Origin: Gonocerus acuteangulatus
Lineage: Eukaryota; Arthropoda; Insecta; Hemiptera; Coreidae
NCBI GenBank assembly: GCA_946811695.1
Contig: OX328125.1
Coordinates: forward strand, 99,228,143-99,292,142
Length of the DNA: 64,000 bases
Direction: 5' to 3'
Each line of letters begins with the position of its first letter. Position 1 is the first letter of the stretch. Positions 11,581 to 24,607 of this stretch are shown in pieces. The notes beneath the pieces are model-generated. The model made no database searches, was not told the origin of the DNA, and saw only the letters and a list, made by a program, of their open reading frames with translations. The translations under genes were made by a program, and so were the position numbers.

Positions 11581-12422
11581 TGTTTTGGGAAAGTTCGTTC
11601 TTACATTACGAGTATTTTCACGAAAGAATCGACATTTTTCTACGAAGAACTTACGTTCTCATTCCCAATTAACTTCAACAAGTTTTTAACAACCTCAAGA
11701 AACTAGTCAGAACAATGAGGATTTAGTGATGTTGCTTTTCACCGAAATGGGTTTTTTTTTTCCTGACTGTTCTAGATGTAGCCATACAAATAAATTGACT
11801 GCCGTATATTATCCGGTAGTTTGTGCTATTTCGAAGGATTCCAAGATTTATTAATTTTTCTCGGACTAACAGAAACTCGTGTTATGACGCGCTATAACCC
11901 ATGACACCAACTCTTGCACCTGACCCAGAACACTAACTGAATTTATTTTACCAGGTTCAACAATATATTTTAACTTCAGATAGTCTTATGAACTATCAGG
12001 AATGACACTTAGTTTTCAGTTATCACGGTAGCTGTATCAAATGAATGTTGTTACCAATTCTGTCGTGCATTGATAATCCATAAAATACCCTAGTGTTGTC
12101 TAAACTTTAATTGAATTTCGTGATTGGATAGATTTTACTATTATTGGGTCACGATTGAATAAATAGAAAACAGGACTCTAGAAATGAGAAAATCGTGGTG
12201 TAAGATTTCGTTAGTAACAATTATTAGTTCCTCTAAGCTGATCATGATTTTTGTTGGTTAAAGGAAGAAAACGTGAAAGACAATAGCATTTTGAGGTTAA
12301 AATAAATTTATTGCAACTATAAGCAACAAACACACTTTTCGGTTTCATAGACCAATAAGATCGAACGGAATATCTTGAACTTCAACGATAATGTTCCTAT
12401 TAATCATTTTACTTTAAATGTC
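11581..12422. other. Nothing recognised
   Basis: AT-rich sequence without a credible gene or a repeat copy that I could match in this window. Confidence 0.3.
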
Positions 12423-12683
12423 ATATCGTCCTTACCATGTCAAATTATCGAATATGCAAATAGGAACAAACTAGAGAACGAACATATTCTATCCATTGAC
12501 GAAGTAATATATTGAAAAATGGTCTTATTCTATACTTTATTTAAGGCATTAAAGGCTAATCTAAAGGTGATAGAGTTGAGTCAATTTACGACAAGCCGTA
12601 TCCTCCACAATCCAAGAGCTAAGACTCGAATCTGAAAAACGGGTTTTCGCATATTCCATAGTTTGACATGGTAGGGACGATAT
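12423..12683. mobile_element. MITE family D, copy 1
   Basis: About 261 bp with terminal inverted repeats of roughly 40 bp, reading ATATCGTCCTTACCATGTCA inward from the left and the same with few changes from the right. A second copy at 51582-51840 matches across the interior (for example ATTGACGAAGTAATATATTG and ACAAGCCGTATC). It encodes nothing and is non-autonomous. The TIR resembles that of family E (50231-50487). Target duplication not resolved. Confidence 0.75.
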
Positions 12684-13945
12684 ATGGACAATTTGAGATA
12701 GTTCTTATATTTTTTACCTTACAACTAGAAGATGTTAACTTTGGATGTGTTACATGGACATTAAACTTAGGTGTGTTGTATGGACAATTTAAGGTAGTTC
12801 TTATATTTGTCATCCTATAAACAGGGATTGGGTGACCACGTGAAATTTACCGTGAAATTCGATGTAATAATTTAAAAAATATCGTAAACATGATTAATAA
12901 AATTAGTCTCATTGTATTTTTTTATGTTTTCAACGACCACCACAACATTAAGAGAATCAAATACTTGACAAAAAGTAAACTGTTTATTACCAATTAAGTC
13001 TCTTAGATAGCCAACTTGTTTTGTAGGGCAATAATCACTTTGTCTACGTAACAAATAAATTAAAGAAACAAAACGTACTGCAACCATCATAAAGTGTTGT
13101 ATTGAAACCAGAACAGAACCGTAAAATGGAACAATGTTGGCATCGTATAAACACACTATTTGCTAGCTACAAGTAGTCCATTGAATAGAAAGTATCATCT
13201 TCAATTTTCTTAAAACGATTGGTTAAACGCCTAAGCAACCGGTTCAATTCTATTCCTAAGTAGGTCATTCCATAGCATTGTCTCATGACTAAGAACCAAC
13301 GTCGTATCAGCAAAACCACGTTAATGTCCTCGTGAAAGAGGTGTGCCTAAGTTCGATGTCATCGCCAATGCAAATTTGGGAATATTTACTCCCAAAGGGA
13401 TACTAGTCCGATTTTACCAGAATAGACGAATAACGGATACAGATCCTGGATGAAATCGAAAATTTTGCATAATACACAGGACATCCGGAAATGCAGGATG
13501 CTAGAACAATCGAATTTCCAGGATGCTTAGCAGCACTTGAACAGGGACACAGTTCCAACCAAAGTTCCAAAGAGTTGGAGAATCACAGAACTACCTGGAC
13601 ACAAGGCCATGATGGAGGGGAGAAAGTGCGAGCAACGTCCTCCAGTAGCGGACACCGGAACTAATGTGAAATGCAGGAGGGAGAATAGTAGAGGAAACAG
13701 ACTTGTACAATTCAACAGCACATTGTATACCAAAAGCTGGAGAGTGTTTTCTGCTACATACATCGCTGGAGAATAACTACCTTGTAAAAGTTCGAGTGAA
13801 AAAAGTCTTATTGTATTTTTGGCAACAAAAAGTGTGAGAATTGTGTTGTTCTTTTTTGCGTCAACAACCCCCCAGGAAAATATAATTGTAATAAATCCTG
13901 GTGTCAGGTCACAACTTTCTCCCTCCTACATATCAACACATGGAC
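12684..13945. other. Unassigned stretch
   Basis: Holds a 94-codon minus-strand frame (12872-13156) and paired frames at 13527-13776. None shows a motif I know. The stretch before 13950 may be a decayed 5' part of the LINE scrap that follows. Confidence 0.25.
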
Positions 13946-13949
13946 CCTC

Positions 13950-14075
13950 ATATGCCTCAAGGTGCTGTTTTGAGCAAAGTATGAGATGACCATTACAGTG
14001 CAGAAATGCCAAAACCTGCCTAAAGCCTAAATTGCCACTTACGCCAACGATAACCTACTTTTTTGCCAAAGAGAT
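13950..14075 (+). pseudogene. Decayed non-LTR reverse-transcriptase fragment
   Basis: At 13950 the frame reads MPQGAVLS, matching the PQGSVLSP-type RT motif. About 80 bp later, after stops and a frame change, it reads IATYANDNLLF, a mutated form of the YADD catalytic box. PKP between them is also typical of jockey-like RTs. At least two in-frame stops and one frameshift make it a relic. Family call is tentative. Confidence 0.5.
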
Positions 14076-15215
14076 TAGTAAGAAAACTCCAAGGCACGTC
14101 TGGACTAGATGAAATCATGGTACACAAAGTAGGCTTATAGAAGGTATTTAACAGAAAACGTAAGATAAATTGTTCGGCATTCGACTTTCGAAATTTTTGA
14201 AATTCATTAACTTCAAACTGGTGAAACCAGAGTTTTCAAGAAGATCCAAACACCAGACCTTTAGTTATTCATCAAGCCGCTTATTCTCCCAATATAAACT
14301 TGCGCAAAACCCATCTCGTACAGCCTCACTATGGAACGCACATCATGGGTCGCCGTAAACCACCAAACCACAAACATTTCGAAGTTGGCCTATTTGAAGG
14401 ATAGTTACAAGACAAACAGCAAGCGGAAGGAACCCATCCAGATCTCACGAAAAGCTGATAGGAAACGTTGAGGCATTACAACTAAGCATAAAGGGGAGAA
14501 GTTCGCGCATTAAGAATCGCTCTGATCAGGCATTAGCAGTTCGTTAAGAAAGTAGATTCTATTTATAATTTCTCCGATAACCGACAGCGACGATTCGAGA
14601 TAGGAACTTTGAATAGATATTATTGATGACATACGGGTGTTATTATCCTTCAAATGAATATCCTCGTGAGGATTCACTAACATCCCAACACATCTTAATC
14701 AAACGCCCACAACTCACGAAGCGTCCGATAAGACTTCTCGTGAGAAGATCAACAGATCACCAAAATAGGAAGTTGCGCTGTCATATAACATTTAGGACTG
14801 GCGAAGGTTTAGACATCGGATAGAGGAAGAGAGTACAAACACCGACTGTAAAAGGTTATCAGACAGATAGAAGAATACGTGATGAGAGACTTCCTTATCA
14901 GTCGAAGATAAGAGCCGAGGTTGAAGAAGGGCTTAGCTTAGGTACGGCACCTTTTGATATATCTACCTCAAGGTCTTCTGCCGCGGGGTCTTCCTGCTTG
15001 TTTCGTATTCCTCTAGTAATGTACCTTTCACCAAACATGTACCATAGGATCAACAGTGCAGAACGCCAAGCATTCTCTGATAATTTCTAAGGCAACCAAG
15101 CGCTAAAGGAAGGAAATGTTTTCGCAATCAGTTAATGTATCTAAATGAATAACAAAGTGATTGTTGTTTTTACAATAGATCATTTTTTGGATTAACTGTA
15201 GGTGAAATGTACGAA
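14076..15215. other. Probable LINE debris, not resolved
   Basis: Lies between two RT scraps and has short plus-strand frames (14170-14358, 14623-14823) without clear motifs. It may be the decayed remainder of the same elements. Confidence 0.25.
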
Positions 15216-15218
15216 TAT

Positions 15219-15280
15219 AAATGCAGACAGTTCCCAGGTGTTCCGCAAGGATCTGTGCTAGGACACTTATTGTCCTATAT
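15219..15280 (+). pseudogene. Reverse-transcriptase motif fragment
   Basis: The plus frame reads KCRQFPGVPQGSVLGHLL, a near-perfect RT fingertip motif (GVPQGSVLGPLL). Stops follow within 30 bp. It is a second LINE relic, distinct from 13950-14075 because the same motif occurs again downstream. Confidence 0.6.
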
Positions 15281-16138
15281 GATTTGATAATATTTAAATA
15301 CATTTAATACAGCACTCTTCGGACATTAACCTACATTTATACTCATGCAATGTCATATTCAAGACAAACCATAAGAGAACCAACAGCTGATCGTTATTCA
15401 AGGAAAACTACTCGAAGGTTTTTTACTCTGTAAAATGCCTTTATATAGGTAATCGTAGTCATTTTATCCAAAGAGCAAAACCTACCTGCTCTTGTTATCA
15501 GAAAATGTAAGAATATTTAAAGGACTCAGCTCCTTTAAATAAACGTATACAAAATATTTGTTTTCTATCAATATCTAAAATGACATGTATGATAGTAGGA
15601 AGATGAATAGACTAAAGCACGTCAATTCTTATATTAAAAGCAGGTGTACATGTTTTACGCTTTTTTAGAGGCATCTTCAGGAGCTAAAATACTCACTTAA
15701 CTAAAAATACTGCCAAATACTTTTCGCCAACAATGGCCACCTCATAACGTTTTACTGTATTCGGCGTCAATGAGCTGTAAGAAGTCAGCTGTGTAAAAGC
15801 GAAAGAATTAAAAAAAAAAAGATTATTCAGAACGTTTAGTCATTTAAATTAAAATAATATTTTTTATATTAAGTCAATGATTAAAATATTCATTTTTGTT
15901 AAACAAATTTAAAAATATATTATTTACTTAATGTTTTATCTCTTTGTTCGTATTGCCCTTTTGCCTTTCCTAAATATTATTTGAAAAATATGTTTTGTAT
16001 ATTATAACTTTTGCCTTACAAGGGAATTTACATAGCTGACCCTGTCCTGAGGATGGATCTTTTGCTTTCAATTATTGTTCTGTAATCTAAAGTTCAAGCA
16101 ATTGTTGGCTTTTACTATAATTTTTTTTCTTCTTTTTT
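15281..16138. other. AT-rich spacer
   Basis: No gene or named repeat recognised. It ends in a T-rich run that is the tail of the SINE that follows. Confidence 0.35.
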
Positions 16139-16305
16139 TACGGCACATCGACGTCTAGGCCATTAGCGCCAACATCCAGGGTGTAGCGAGGAATTTTTCC
16201 CAACGAGCCTTGAGATGAGAAAATTCCTGCCGCCGGTGGGTCTCGAACCCATTATCTCCCGCATATGAATCTAAACCGGTAGCCACTAGACCACGGGGAG
16301 ACCCC
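16120..16305 (-). mobile_element. tRNA-derived SINE, family A
   Basis: A diverged copy of the SINE at 2719-2956: TACGGCACATCGACGTCTAG, TCCAGGGTGTAGCGAGGAAT, then the inverted tRNA part with TCTCGAACCCATTATCTCCC and CCACTAGACCACGGGGAGAC. The A tail (as T) is short and interrupted, so it is older. Flanks read GTTGGCTTTTACTATAA on the left and GTTGGTTACAAGTATAA on the right, a plausible decayed target duplication. Confidence 0.8.
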
Positions 16306-17281
16306 GTTGGTTACAAGTATAATAAAGTACTCGTGGATTTTAAACTTCACTTTATAGCTAAAAGGTTTTAATTAAATTAATCTAAGAATGCAAAATTAGA
16401 GATTAATACATAAAAGTATGTTCATAATATCTAAGCGAGTAAACGCGTAATCCTATTTGACAAACAATATATGGTAATTAGGGTTGTCCGAGTCTAGACA
16501 ATGATTACATCGGATTATTTAACAATGGATATTTTTTTTAACCGATGCATGCTGTCTATTGGTTGACGTCCTAAATATACATGATGCAGTTTGTTCTAAC
16601 AAATATCTTTGGAAGAGATCACCGACACCCGACAAACCTCTGGTAAGCTAAGGGCTCAACATCAAAGCCCACGCATGAAGGAAGTTCCTTTGAATCTACA
16701 TATGTTAAGAAGAATAAATACATATATTAATGTTCTGAACTTGGCTAACTACAGACATCATCCTTGTACGACCGCTTCCCGGAAGACGAGGCGAATTCCT
16801 TAAGTGCCGAAATAATTCTACCGCAAGCTGATTCTGCAGGCTAACAGAGGAGCAATTCGGGGAGCAACAATTTAAACGGGATGATACGTCAGTTATCGAA
16901 AGAAGGTCGAGAAACAATAACCTCCTAAAATCGAAGATAAAGAGTATCCGGGAAGGAAGATTGGTATATCTGTAGAAGAAAGTGGGACGACCAAGTATGG
17001 TTACCCAGAATCCCCGAGGATCATAGGGTAGGCATTTGTTGGCTATTCCCTTCCACCGCACGTACACGACCTAGACCCACAAAGCAGCGGCAACGGTCAT
17101 CATAGGTCGAGCATGGTCAAGCATAAGTCATGACTTATCTAGGGCTACACGGATCTTGTCCGTAAACGACTTGTCTATGATTATGACCATACTAAGTCCA
17201 TATGACCATAAAACCTGTGAAACAAGATGGCAATGAGGATCAAAGTTTTTTACAGTATTACCCTCAAAGCACTATGAGCTC
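16306..17281. other. Unassigned stretch with a 120-codon minus-strand frame
   Basis: The open frame at 16705-17067 (minus) is among the longer ones in the window. It has no recognisable domain and overlaps plus-strand frames. I cannot tell a small gene from chance here. Confidence 0.2.
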
Positions 17282-17537
17282 AAGGAATAGTTGGGAGTCG
17301 GCTAATAAAAGGAAGTCTGATTTTTAGAAAAATCTAAATTTCTGAGGTTTAGGCATGCTCTTTGGTTATTTCCGTATTTGCCTACATCCTTTGGCCTAGG
17401 GGATGAAGAAAAACCAAAGATATCTTTATTGCTGAATAACACTACCAAAGAGCCTGCTGAAATGTCCAAAATATAGACTTTTCCGAAAATCTGACAGTGT
17501 TTAGCCGAAACCCAACTATTCCTAAACTTGTTATCAC
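17282..17537. mobile_element. Penelope-like inverted terminal pair, decayed
   Basis: The left arm starts AGGAATAGTTGGGAGTCGGC and the right arm ends CCGAAACCCAACTATTCCT. Inside, the left arm carries a mutated complement of the ribozyme part (GGTTTAGGCATGCTCTTTGG). The right arm carries CAAAGAGCCTGCTGAAATGT then AAAATATAGA and AAAATCTGACAGT. The order matches other PLE ends in the window. Only about 60 bp separates the arms, so the locus is essentially two terminal repeats head to head, without coding DNA. Confidence 0.6.
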
Positions 17538-20075
17538 TTTCACGACAAACTATCTGGATCTCATTAAATGAATTATGGTCACATGGTATGCTGTGATTAG
17601 AGAAATGATTATTTATCCATGATATGGCCAGCTTCTTAGCTCCAAAAATGCCGCCTAATCAAAGCTCATTATGGACCATAGCAACATAGTTTTCTGCCAT
17701 CTGCCATTGCGTTCGCCAGGGACAAAAACGATTTCCTTGCTTAACTTTTTATGACGGATGGTCTTAGCAAGGAAAAGTCATACATTTAAAACTATATTGT
17801 TGAAATAGGTTGAACAACTGCCAGGATGGTTATGTAACGCAATTCATGAACAATAGATATTATGTGTCAGAAAAACTTTAGAACTTCAAAAAACTACAAA
17901 GCACTACCTCTTAATAAGCCAATGAAAATATATTAAACCATTGAATTATAAAACAGTGAATTCGGAATGTTGTATTCAAGCTACTTTATTCGATTCAAAG
18001 TAATTTCCTAGCCACCGACGAATTATCAGGCTATTACCAAGGTAGTCCGTTCAGGCCATTAGCCTTGAATTAGGCTGCGATTCCTTTCGGCACTATGTTC
18101 GGCCGGCCTCATCAAAGCAGGGCAAAGGCTCTTAAAAGGAGACCGCCTCGACCTCCAAATGCAGTAGCCTTGGATAAGGAAGTCGAGTTCCGGCTTCCTA
18201 AAGTGCAATTATGCAACGACAATGGAGCAATTACTGAATCTAAAGGAATTATCAAAAGTAAACCAGTAATTATTTAGGCAGTATATTATTATGTATCGAG
18301 TAACAGACAGATTATTGTCGCGTGGTGGCAGGATGGATAGCGCTCAACCGATGGGACAAAGGGTTGAATCCAGTTTGACTCCAGTCAGTAGATATGCTCT
18401 TCTAGATGTCACATAAGTTCGAGTTACATCGGAGCTTCTATTGCCTTTTTGGATCTTTGGCAAGTATGTCCAATCCTTATTCTATTCCCATTATCATCTA
18501 TAACTAGACTTGCAATACGTCCCGGTTTGATTTTGCTTTTGCCCTGCATTCCCACCCGGTTTTATCAATGTCCCGGAAACGAGCATAAGATATAAAAGTA
18601 ATGAATTTATGTTTTTAAGAATTACTCTACAATCAACATTTTCGACTACCGCGCACAGTGTCAAAGAAGTGAAAAGTATTTTCTAACTGTAGTCTGTGAG
18701 CAAATGCTGGAACTACTTGCACAGCGCTGCCAGCGGCCAGTCCCTCTACTATTTAGTTGGGCGACTTTTTAAGTAAATTAAGTAGAAAATAATTCCTTTT
18801 TTATTTTTAAAAGGGGGGAAGACTAACAATTTATGGTCCCAGATCCCCAACTCCCGTTACTTGCGAGGCTTAAAACTCATCATTTTGCTTCCAATATTTT
18901 TAACATTTTCAGGGGATGGCTATTTCATAACCCACGGTATGCCCATCCCATATTAAAGCGCCCCCGTTTCACTTACCAAAAATATCGCAAGCCCACCTAC
19001 TATCAATTCTTGATGTAAATGCTTTCGAGTTTCAGCAATGATCTCAAATCTTAAATAAAGAAAGGGAGGTTCCCCTGGTTTTCATAATGTGTTCAAACTG
19101 TAATCAGAGCTGTGTGTTCCTTGACCTGTTTTTTCTTATCTTTGAGGAGCTCTGTCATGAATGGTCAATCCAAAATCTAGTGAGAAACTCCTCTTTACCG
19201 GATTTTTGTTTGGAATTTCTTTCGAATGAGTTACGGATCTCTCGCCGACCATGAATAAAATGGGGTTTCTCTCGCTTAGCATAATGTTCAGATGTTCCCT
19301 TTTCCAAACGAAATTGCCACCAGATAAGGCAGCAGAAGCGAGAAGTAAAATTTCCACGCTGTTGGGAGGATTATATACAAATTGCGGTTGTGATGAAGCG
19401 TGCTACAGAAGTCTTGAGTGGACCTTTGCGGTTTTGGTGTGAAGTTTCAGCGAAACGCACCGCACAGCTGCCGCCGTGAAACCGATATTCACCTTCCCTA
19501 AAGCACCGTTGCAACGGCAACATGAGTAAATCTACACACTGGTAGCAGTTCACAATTAGCAACGCCTCAACGGCTGATTTACTAAAACAACACTTTCTAA
19601 CAAATTACCAGACAATTTTACAACCTTGCTTCCAAGAATTGTGAGAATTCTTTACTTTACACATGTGTCTTTCGGTTCTTTAACGATTGATTGCATAATT
19701 TGCCATTTTGTTTGGTAACTGCTTCTAATTATTTACATTTAAACATTGGGAAACATATAAACACAACAGAAATTATGAATCGTAGGAAATATATTGATGG
19801 TAACAGGGAATAAGTTGGTAAGTCAAAAAATGGGCAAAACGACTGCCGTGCTTTACGATTATCTCCTGACACTTATAGACAGTGTAAAGAAGTCACTATC
19901 ACACAGCCTTGATCTTTTGAGACTTTAAAATATGTGGGTTTCTTTGCATCTCTTAAAATAGCATGTTTTCTTTGTAAAATTCTCTCTTTAAGAGCAGCTC
20001 TGAAAAGTTAAGATTTCGAACTTACCAAGTTATTCCCTGTGACCATCCATATCATCTTTAAAGCACAGTTTCATT
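17538..20075. other. Mostly unassigned
   Basis: Contains a possible SINE head near 18325-18420 (GGATGGATAGCGCTC as an A-box-like string and GGGTTGAATCC as a B-box-like string) with no clear body. Frames at 18095-18277, 18833-19018 and 19136-19562 have no recognisable domain. Confidence 0.25.
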
Positions 20076-20079
20076 GACT

Positions 20080-20291
20080 CGGAGGTCGGACAGTGCTGAG
20101 GCGTCTGCACTCTGTGCCTCGAGGTCGAAGGTTCGACTCCCACAAGTGTTGAAGGCTTTTCTTAAGAAAACGAAAAGTCATCAATCTTATCCTGCCTAGA
20201 AAACGTTGGCCACCTTTAGAAAAATCATCCCAAAAATTTTTATTATGCGTATGATCAAATTACGTTTATGTGTTGGACATCAAAATTTAAA
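20080..20291 (+). mobile_element. tRNA-derived SINE, family B
   Basis: The head has a B box (GGTTCGACTCCCAC) near 20131. The body is GGCTTTTCTTAAGAAAACGA, then AAGTCATCAATC, CCTGCCTAGAAAACG and the tail TTGGACATCAAAATTTAAAG. This body is shared with copies at 29122-29334, 47114-47262 and 56830-57036. Diverged, no clear target duplication. Confidence 0.7.
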
Positions 20292-20632
20292 GAGGTAGTA
20301 AATAAATCTTGGAGTGAGTTGGTCTTTCACTTGCTATGATTTAGAAATATTTAACCATGTACACGAAGTAGGTCCCGAACTGTTTATGTCTCGTATTTTA
20401 CGAATATCTTTTTAATATTTCGCTTTTTCTAATCGTAACCAAAATTTATAAATATTGATACATGTGAAGCATTTTTCCATTTATGTTGTCCTTTTTGTTC
20501 AACGAAGTTTTCTTGAAAACAGGTAATATGAAAACTGTAGGTAATATGAATTTTCCTCACAAAATTCGCCGGGATAAAATGTATTCATGTTAAAACAGTA
20601 ATTTCCTGGACAAGCAATTAAATTTTTTTCTA

Positions 20633-20690
20633 ATTCATTGCGAGGAGATCGTTGATGGCGAAGGTAGGTATCGTATATTTCTCTTATGAC
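20633..20690. mobile_element. Fragment related to the PLE relic at 7887
   Basis: AATTCATTGCGAGGAGATCG followed by TTGATGGCGAAGGTAGG matches the left border of the element at 7887-8186. Nothing further of the element is visible. Confidence 0.4.
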
Positions 20691-21829
20691 AAGAAGTGTA
20701 AAATAGTAACCTTGGCATTGCTAAAACAGGAATTGTATTCGTTTAAATCTTGAGACTACTTGTCTAGAAATCAGATAATTTTTGCTCTCAATTGTTCTAT
20801 AATCTAGTTCAAATTCGGATAAAAATCATTATTATTTGTTATTATTTACTACCTATAAATAATAACAATAATAGCCATTTCTAGATTTAGCACTAGGACT
20901 GATAAAGTTTTGAAGTTATTTCTGACACCCCCATGCCAAATGGAATATGACAGCGATAACAGATGGTAACTAAATCTGTATTTAGGCATGCTAGAAGGAG
21001 AGAATTGGACCCCTTTGGCGCTAAATTAACAGCTGTTATCCGTTATCCCGAAAAGGAAAGTATTTTTTATTTGTATCTTTGACAGTTGAACATTCAACTG
21101 AAAGAGACGTAAATTTTGTCAACATTTTCTCTACGACTAGAAAAAAAAAACCCCCAACAAAGAGAAATTTCTCTTAAATCCAAGGAGCAGGAACGATATA
21201 CCCTCAGGCAGCCATGGTAATGAGTGGGAGCAGTATCTGTGATTTACAGCCACGGTTAGGGGCGGTTGGGATTACAAGTAGCTAACAGCTGTTCTATTAT
21301 CTTTATAGGAGCTGATAAGAAGTTTCTCCGCTCTCTCTCCTCAATTCAAACCATTGTTGGCACATCGTATTTTCTTCTAACTTGTTAATGACCCTCACTA
21401 GTACTCTCGTTCTCTACCTTCTTAGCCATATGCGCTCCACTTCTCATCCTGATTTATCTCTTTCAAAAGGTTAGCCATGGAACATGGCTTTTCCTTCGGT
21501 GAGAAGAATATAAATTTGGTAGTCGTTGGATTTTGTATATTTGTATTTTTTTTTTTTAGCCACTCTGAGGAGCTAAATGAAAGTGCAAGTAATTTCAGAT
21601 TCCACCTACGCCCTAAAAGTGTAAAATTACTTTTTATTCTAAGAGAACATTATCAGTAAAGCCAAAAGAGAGTATCCAACAACAAAAAAAAGTGTACATT
21701 TCGCGGCAATCGATAGTCTGGTATGGCAGAAAACACACGTTTTGCAAACAGATTTGCACAAACAGGCTGTCCGTTTCGGTCTATGGAGCATCAGGTATGC
21801 ACATCCAACCTCAGTCAATCCTCTCTGTA
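20691..21829. other. Unassigned stretch
   Basis: A hairpin near 20828-20872 (ATTATTTGTTATTATTTA against its inverse) is the only structure seen. Frames near 21477-21659 and 21723-21926 lack motifs; the second runs into the 137-bp tandem array. Confidence 0.3.
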
Positions 21830-22514
21830 CAGGCACTCCACGTACATCAAGATTAGGGTCTCAAAATGCCAGAAAAACAGTGCGTCAAATTACCAACTAG
21901 GAAATGCAGGCTCAAATCCATTTTGAGTTCAGGATAACTTTGGAATTCTCTAGTTATGGCCATATCCAGGCACTCCACGTACATCAAGATTAGGGTCTCA
22001 AAATGCCAGAAAAACAGTGCGTCAAATTACCAACTAGGAAATGCAGGCTCAAATCCATTTTGAGTTCAGGATAACTTTGGAATTCTCTAGTTATGGCCAT
22101 ATCCAGGCACTCCACGTACATCAAGATTAGGGTCTCAAAATGCCAGAAAAACAGTGCGTCAAATTACCAACTAGGAAATGCAGGCTCAAATCCATTTTGA
22201 GTTCAGGATAACTTTGGAATTCTCTAGTTATGGCCATATCCAGGCACTCCACGTACATCAAGATTAGGGTCTCAAAATGCCAGAAAAACAGTGCGTCAAA
22301 TTACCAACTAGGAAATGCAGGCTCAAATCCATTTTGAGTTCAGGATAACTTTGGAATTCTCTAGTTATGGCCATATCCAGGCACTCCACGTACATCAAGA
22401 TTAGGGTCTCAAAATGCCAGAAAAACAGTGCGTCAAATTACCAACTAGGAAATGCAGGCTCAAATCCATTTTGAGTTCAGGATAACTTTGGAATTCTCTA
22501 GTTATGGCCATATT
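21830..22514. repeat. 137-bp tandem repeat, five copies
   Basis: Units start at 21830, 21967, 22104, 22241 and 22378, each beginning CAGGCACTCCACGTACATCA and ending near CTAGTTATGGCCATAT. By eye the units are identical or nearly so, which means very recent expansion or active homogenisation. The period is not a multiple of three and no frame stays open through it. Single-copy flanks differ on both sides. Confidence 0.95.
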
Positions 22515-23495
22515 ATTGTCAACACTATTGCTTCCATTTTTGGACATGAAAATGGAACCAATTCATTACTTTTCATGAATGGCCAGGTCCAAATCAAGGG
22601 CGTTCCCTTTTATCTGATTCCTCCCTTTTGGCTGAATTTTTTCAAGTCTCTGAATTACGGACTTTCTTCAACCATGCCAAAATTAAGTTACACTCGTTTT
22701 GCACAATGTGGTCTGTTTTAAATGTGTCAGCTTATAAACTCATGAGATCCTCAATTTTTCGGATACTATTGCCGACAATTAGAGCTAATGACGCAAGAAC
22801 TAAAATTCTCAGCAAGATATTTGATCCCCACCTGAGTAGAACTAACAACTATAGGGCTGATTTAAACCTCGCTAAATATGCGAACACCTTGTAATCCACC
22901 ATTATTTAACTAACTACATATCAATTTGATAAAAATGGGATCAACTTCCAATATAGGAACTCGATTCCTAAAGTCATTCTGAACAGGACGATGACAATTT
23001 CATCATGCCAGAAATATTACTAACAAGAAATATGACGAGCATAGCACAGAACTTCCGGAAACATCTTATCAGCCATTCCATATCTTGTTTACTCACAGTC
23101 CCTGCTCACAGTAGACCTCAACGTGAGAGTCACACGGGAAAACATGAATACATTATTTGGGTGAGCCTGTTAATATGTACATTCATGGATTTGTAACCGA
23201 ACTTCTCTTATGTATACAACTGATTCCAACACTGTTACTACACAGCATCAAGTCTTTTGGATTTGCCAAGTGAAAATTGTAACCATAGTATCGCACATAA
23301 AAATATACATATGTATATGTGTTCTTCTTGATCCTTTAGGACCTTGACGGCTGGAGACGTTCTAGTAATTCTGGTATTAATAGGAAGGTTTGGTCATCAT
23401 CGTTTTATCTGCAGGTATGGTTCTTAAGAACAATTATAGTTAAAATATACATCATAGTACAAGATAGGCATTTTTTAAGAAATATTCTCATATTG
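22515..23495. other. Unassigned stretch
   Basis: Two overlapping plus frames (to 22721 and 22894) and one at 23005-23196 have no recognised domain. No repeat partner found in the window. Confidence 0.25.
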
Positions 23496-23504
23496 TTGAA
23501 CCCG

Positions 23505-23625
23505 AAGGTACGCAAGTTCCGGCGTGGCTAGTACTCAAATAGATGACGTGTTGGGGAAACAGGCCTGAGGCATTACAGATGGGTGGCAAACTGTAGATAG
23601 CCCGGTGCTAATATCTTGGAAGTAG
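23505..23625 (+). mobile_element. 5S-rRNA-derived SINE, decayed copy
   Basis: CGCAAGTTCCGGCGTGGCTA, then GTACTCAAATAGATGACG, is a mutated form of the 5S promoter region (intermediate element and C box). It is followed by the SINE body GGGTGGCAAACTGTAGATAG and CCCGGTGCTAATA, as in the better copy at 31584-31753. The 5' part of 5S is missing or unrecognisable. Confidence 0.65.
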
Positions 23626-24607
23626 ATATAACATAACCAATAAAAAACAGGAGTAATGGTTGGACCAAACAACAATCGCTTTAGTTCCGCGATATATTGT
23701 TCTTTGCTTTAAGCAATTTTCAGAAAGTTTTCTGTATGGTGAAGGCAATACCTTATAAAGATATAAGTTTTAATCCATCCTGAGGTAGGTTGACATTTTT
23801 TTTTTTTTTTGCAATGGACTCACTAAAAAAAGGTTTTCGTTTCATCATAGAAACGCTGCCGAAAAAATAAAGACACACTTATTAGAGTCACATTATTTAT
23901 ATTCATGAGCCAATAGTTAGAAGACATTGCAAGGTTGCAAGGTTACTATATAACTTAGACCTGCTTCTTCTATCTAGAGAAAAAAAATCCAAACGTACAA
24001 TGGATTTTTAGAAGTCTTCTTTGTCAATCTTGGAAATCCCCCCGGAAAACATTCACAAATGACAAGATCATTTGCAAAAAAAAAGAAAAAAAATATTTCT
24101 TCAAAGAGAAAGAATTACTGGACAATTTCCTTTTTTTCCACCAGTAATAGACTAACAGATCGATAGAGTTCCTTCATATAACTATAGATCTAAAAATGCC
24201 AACTGATGCCGCGGTTTATAGAGATGACGTAAATGTACATTACTAGACGGCCTTACTCCAAGGCTGATAGCGAAAGGAATGGAGCATTATATCACAATAC
24301 GAAACAATCGGGGAAAAAAGTTATATCTTAAGCTGAGAAAATATCATTCATGAATATTTTATACATATATCTATTTTTTTTTTTTTAAGATTTTTTTATT
24401 GAGTTTTATTTCTTACGATGAATCTATAACAGCTGATTATATTTACATTATTATTCAGTTCTTTATCAGCACATTCCGAAGGTGGAAGAGAACAACCTCA
24501 ATAACTCGCTATCATGAAATATTCATCCATTCTATAAACCAGTAAACAGAAAATACAAACTTTTGTGTGTGAACTCTCAAAAGTTTGTATATGTATGTAT
24601 AAATATA
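23626..24607. other. Nothing recognised
   Basis: AT-rich with several homopolymer runs. No gene or named element. Confidence 0.35.

Noticed and set aside
21830..22514. CRISPR-like or coding tandem array
   Set aside because: Whole 137-bp units repeat with no unique spacers and no frame continues through the array.
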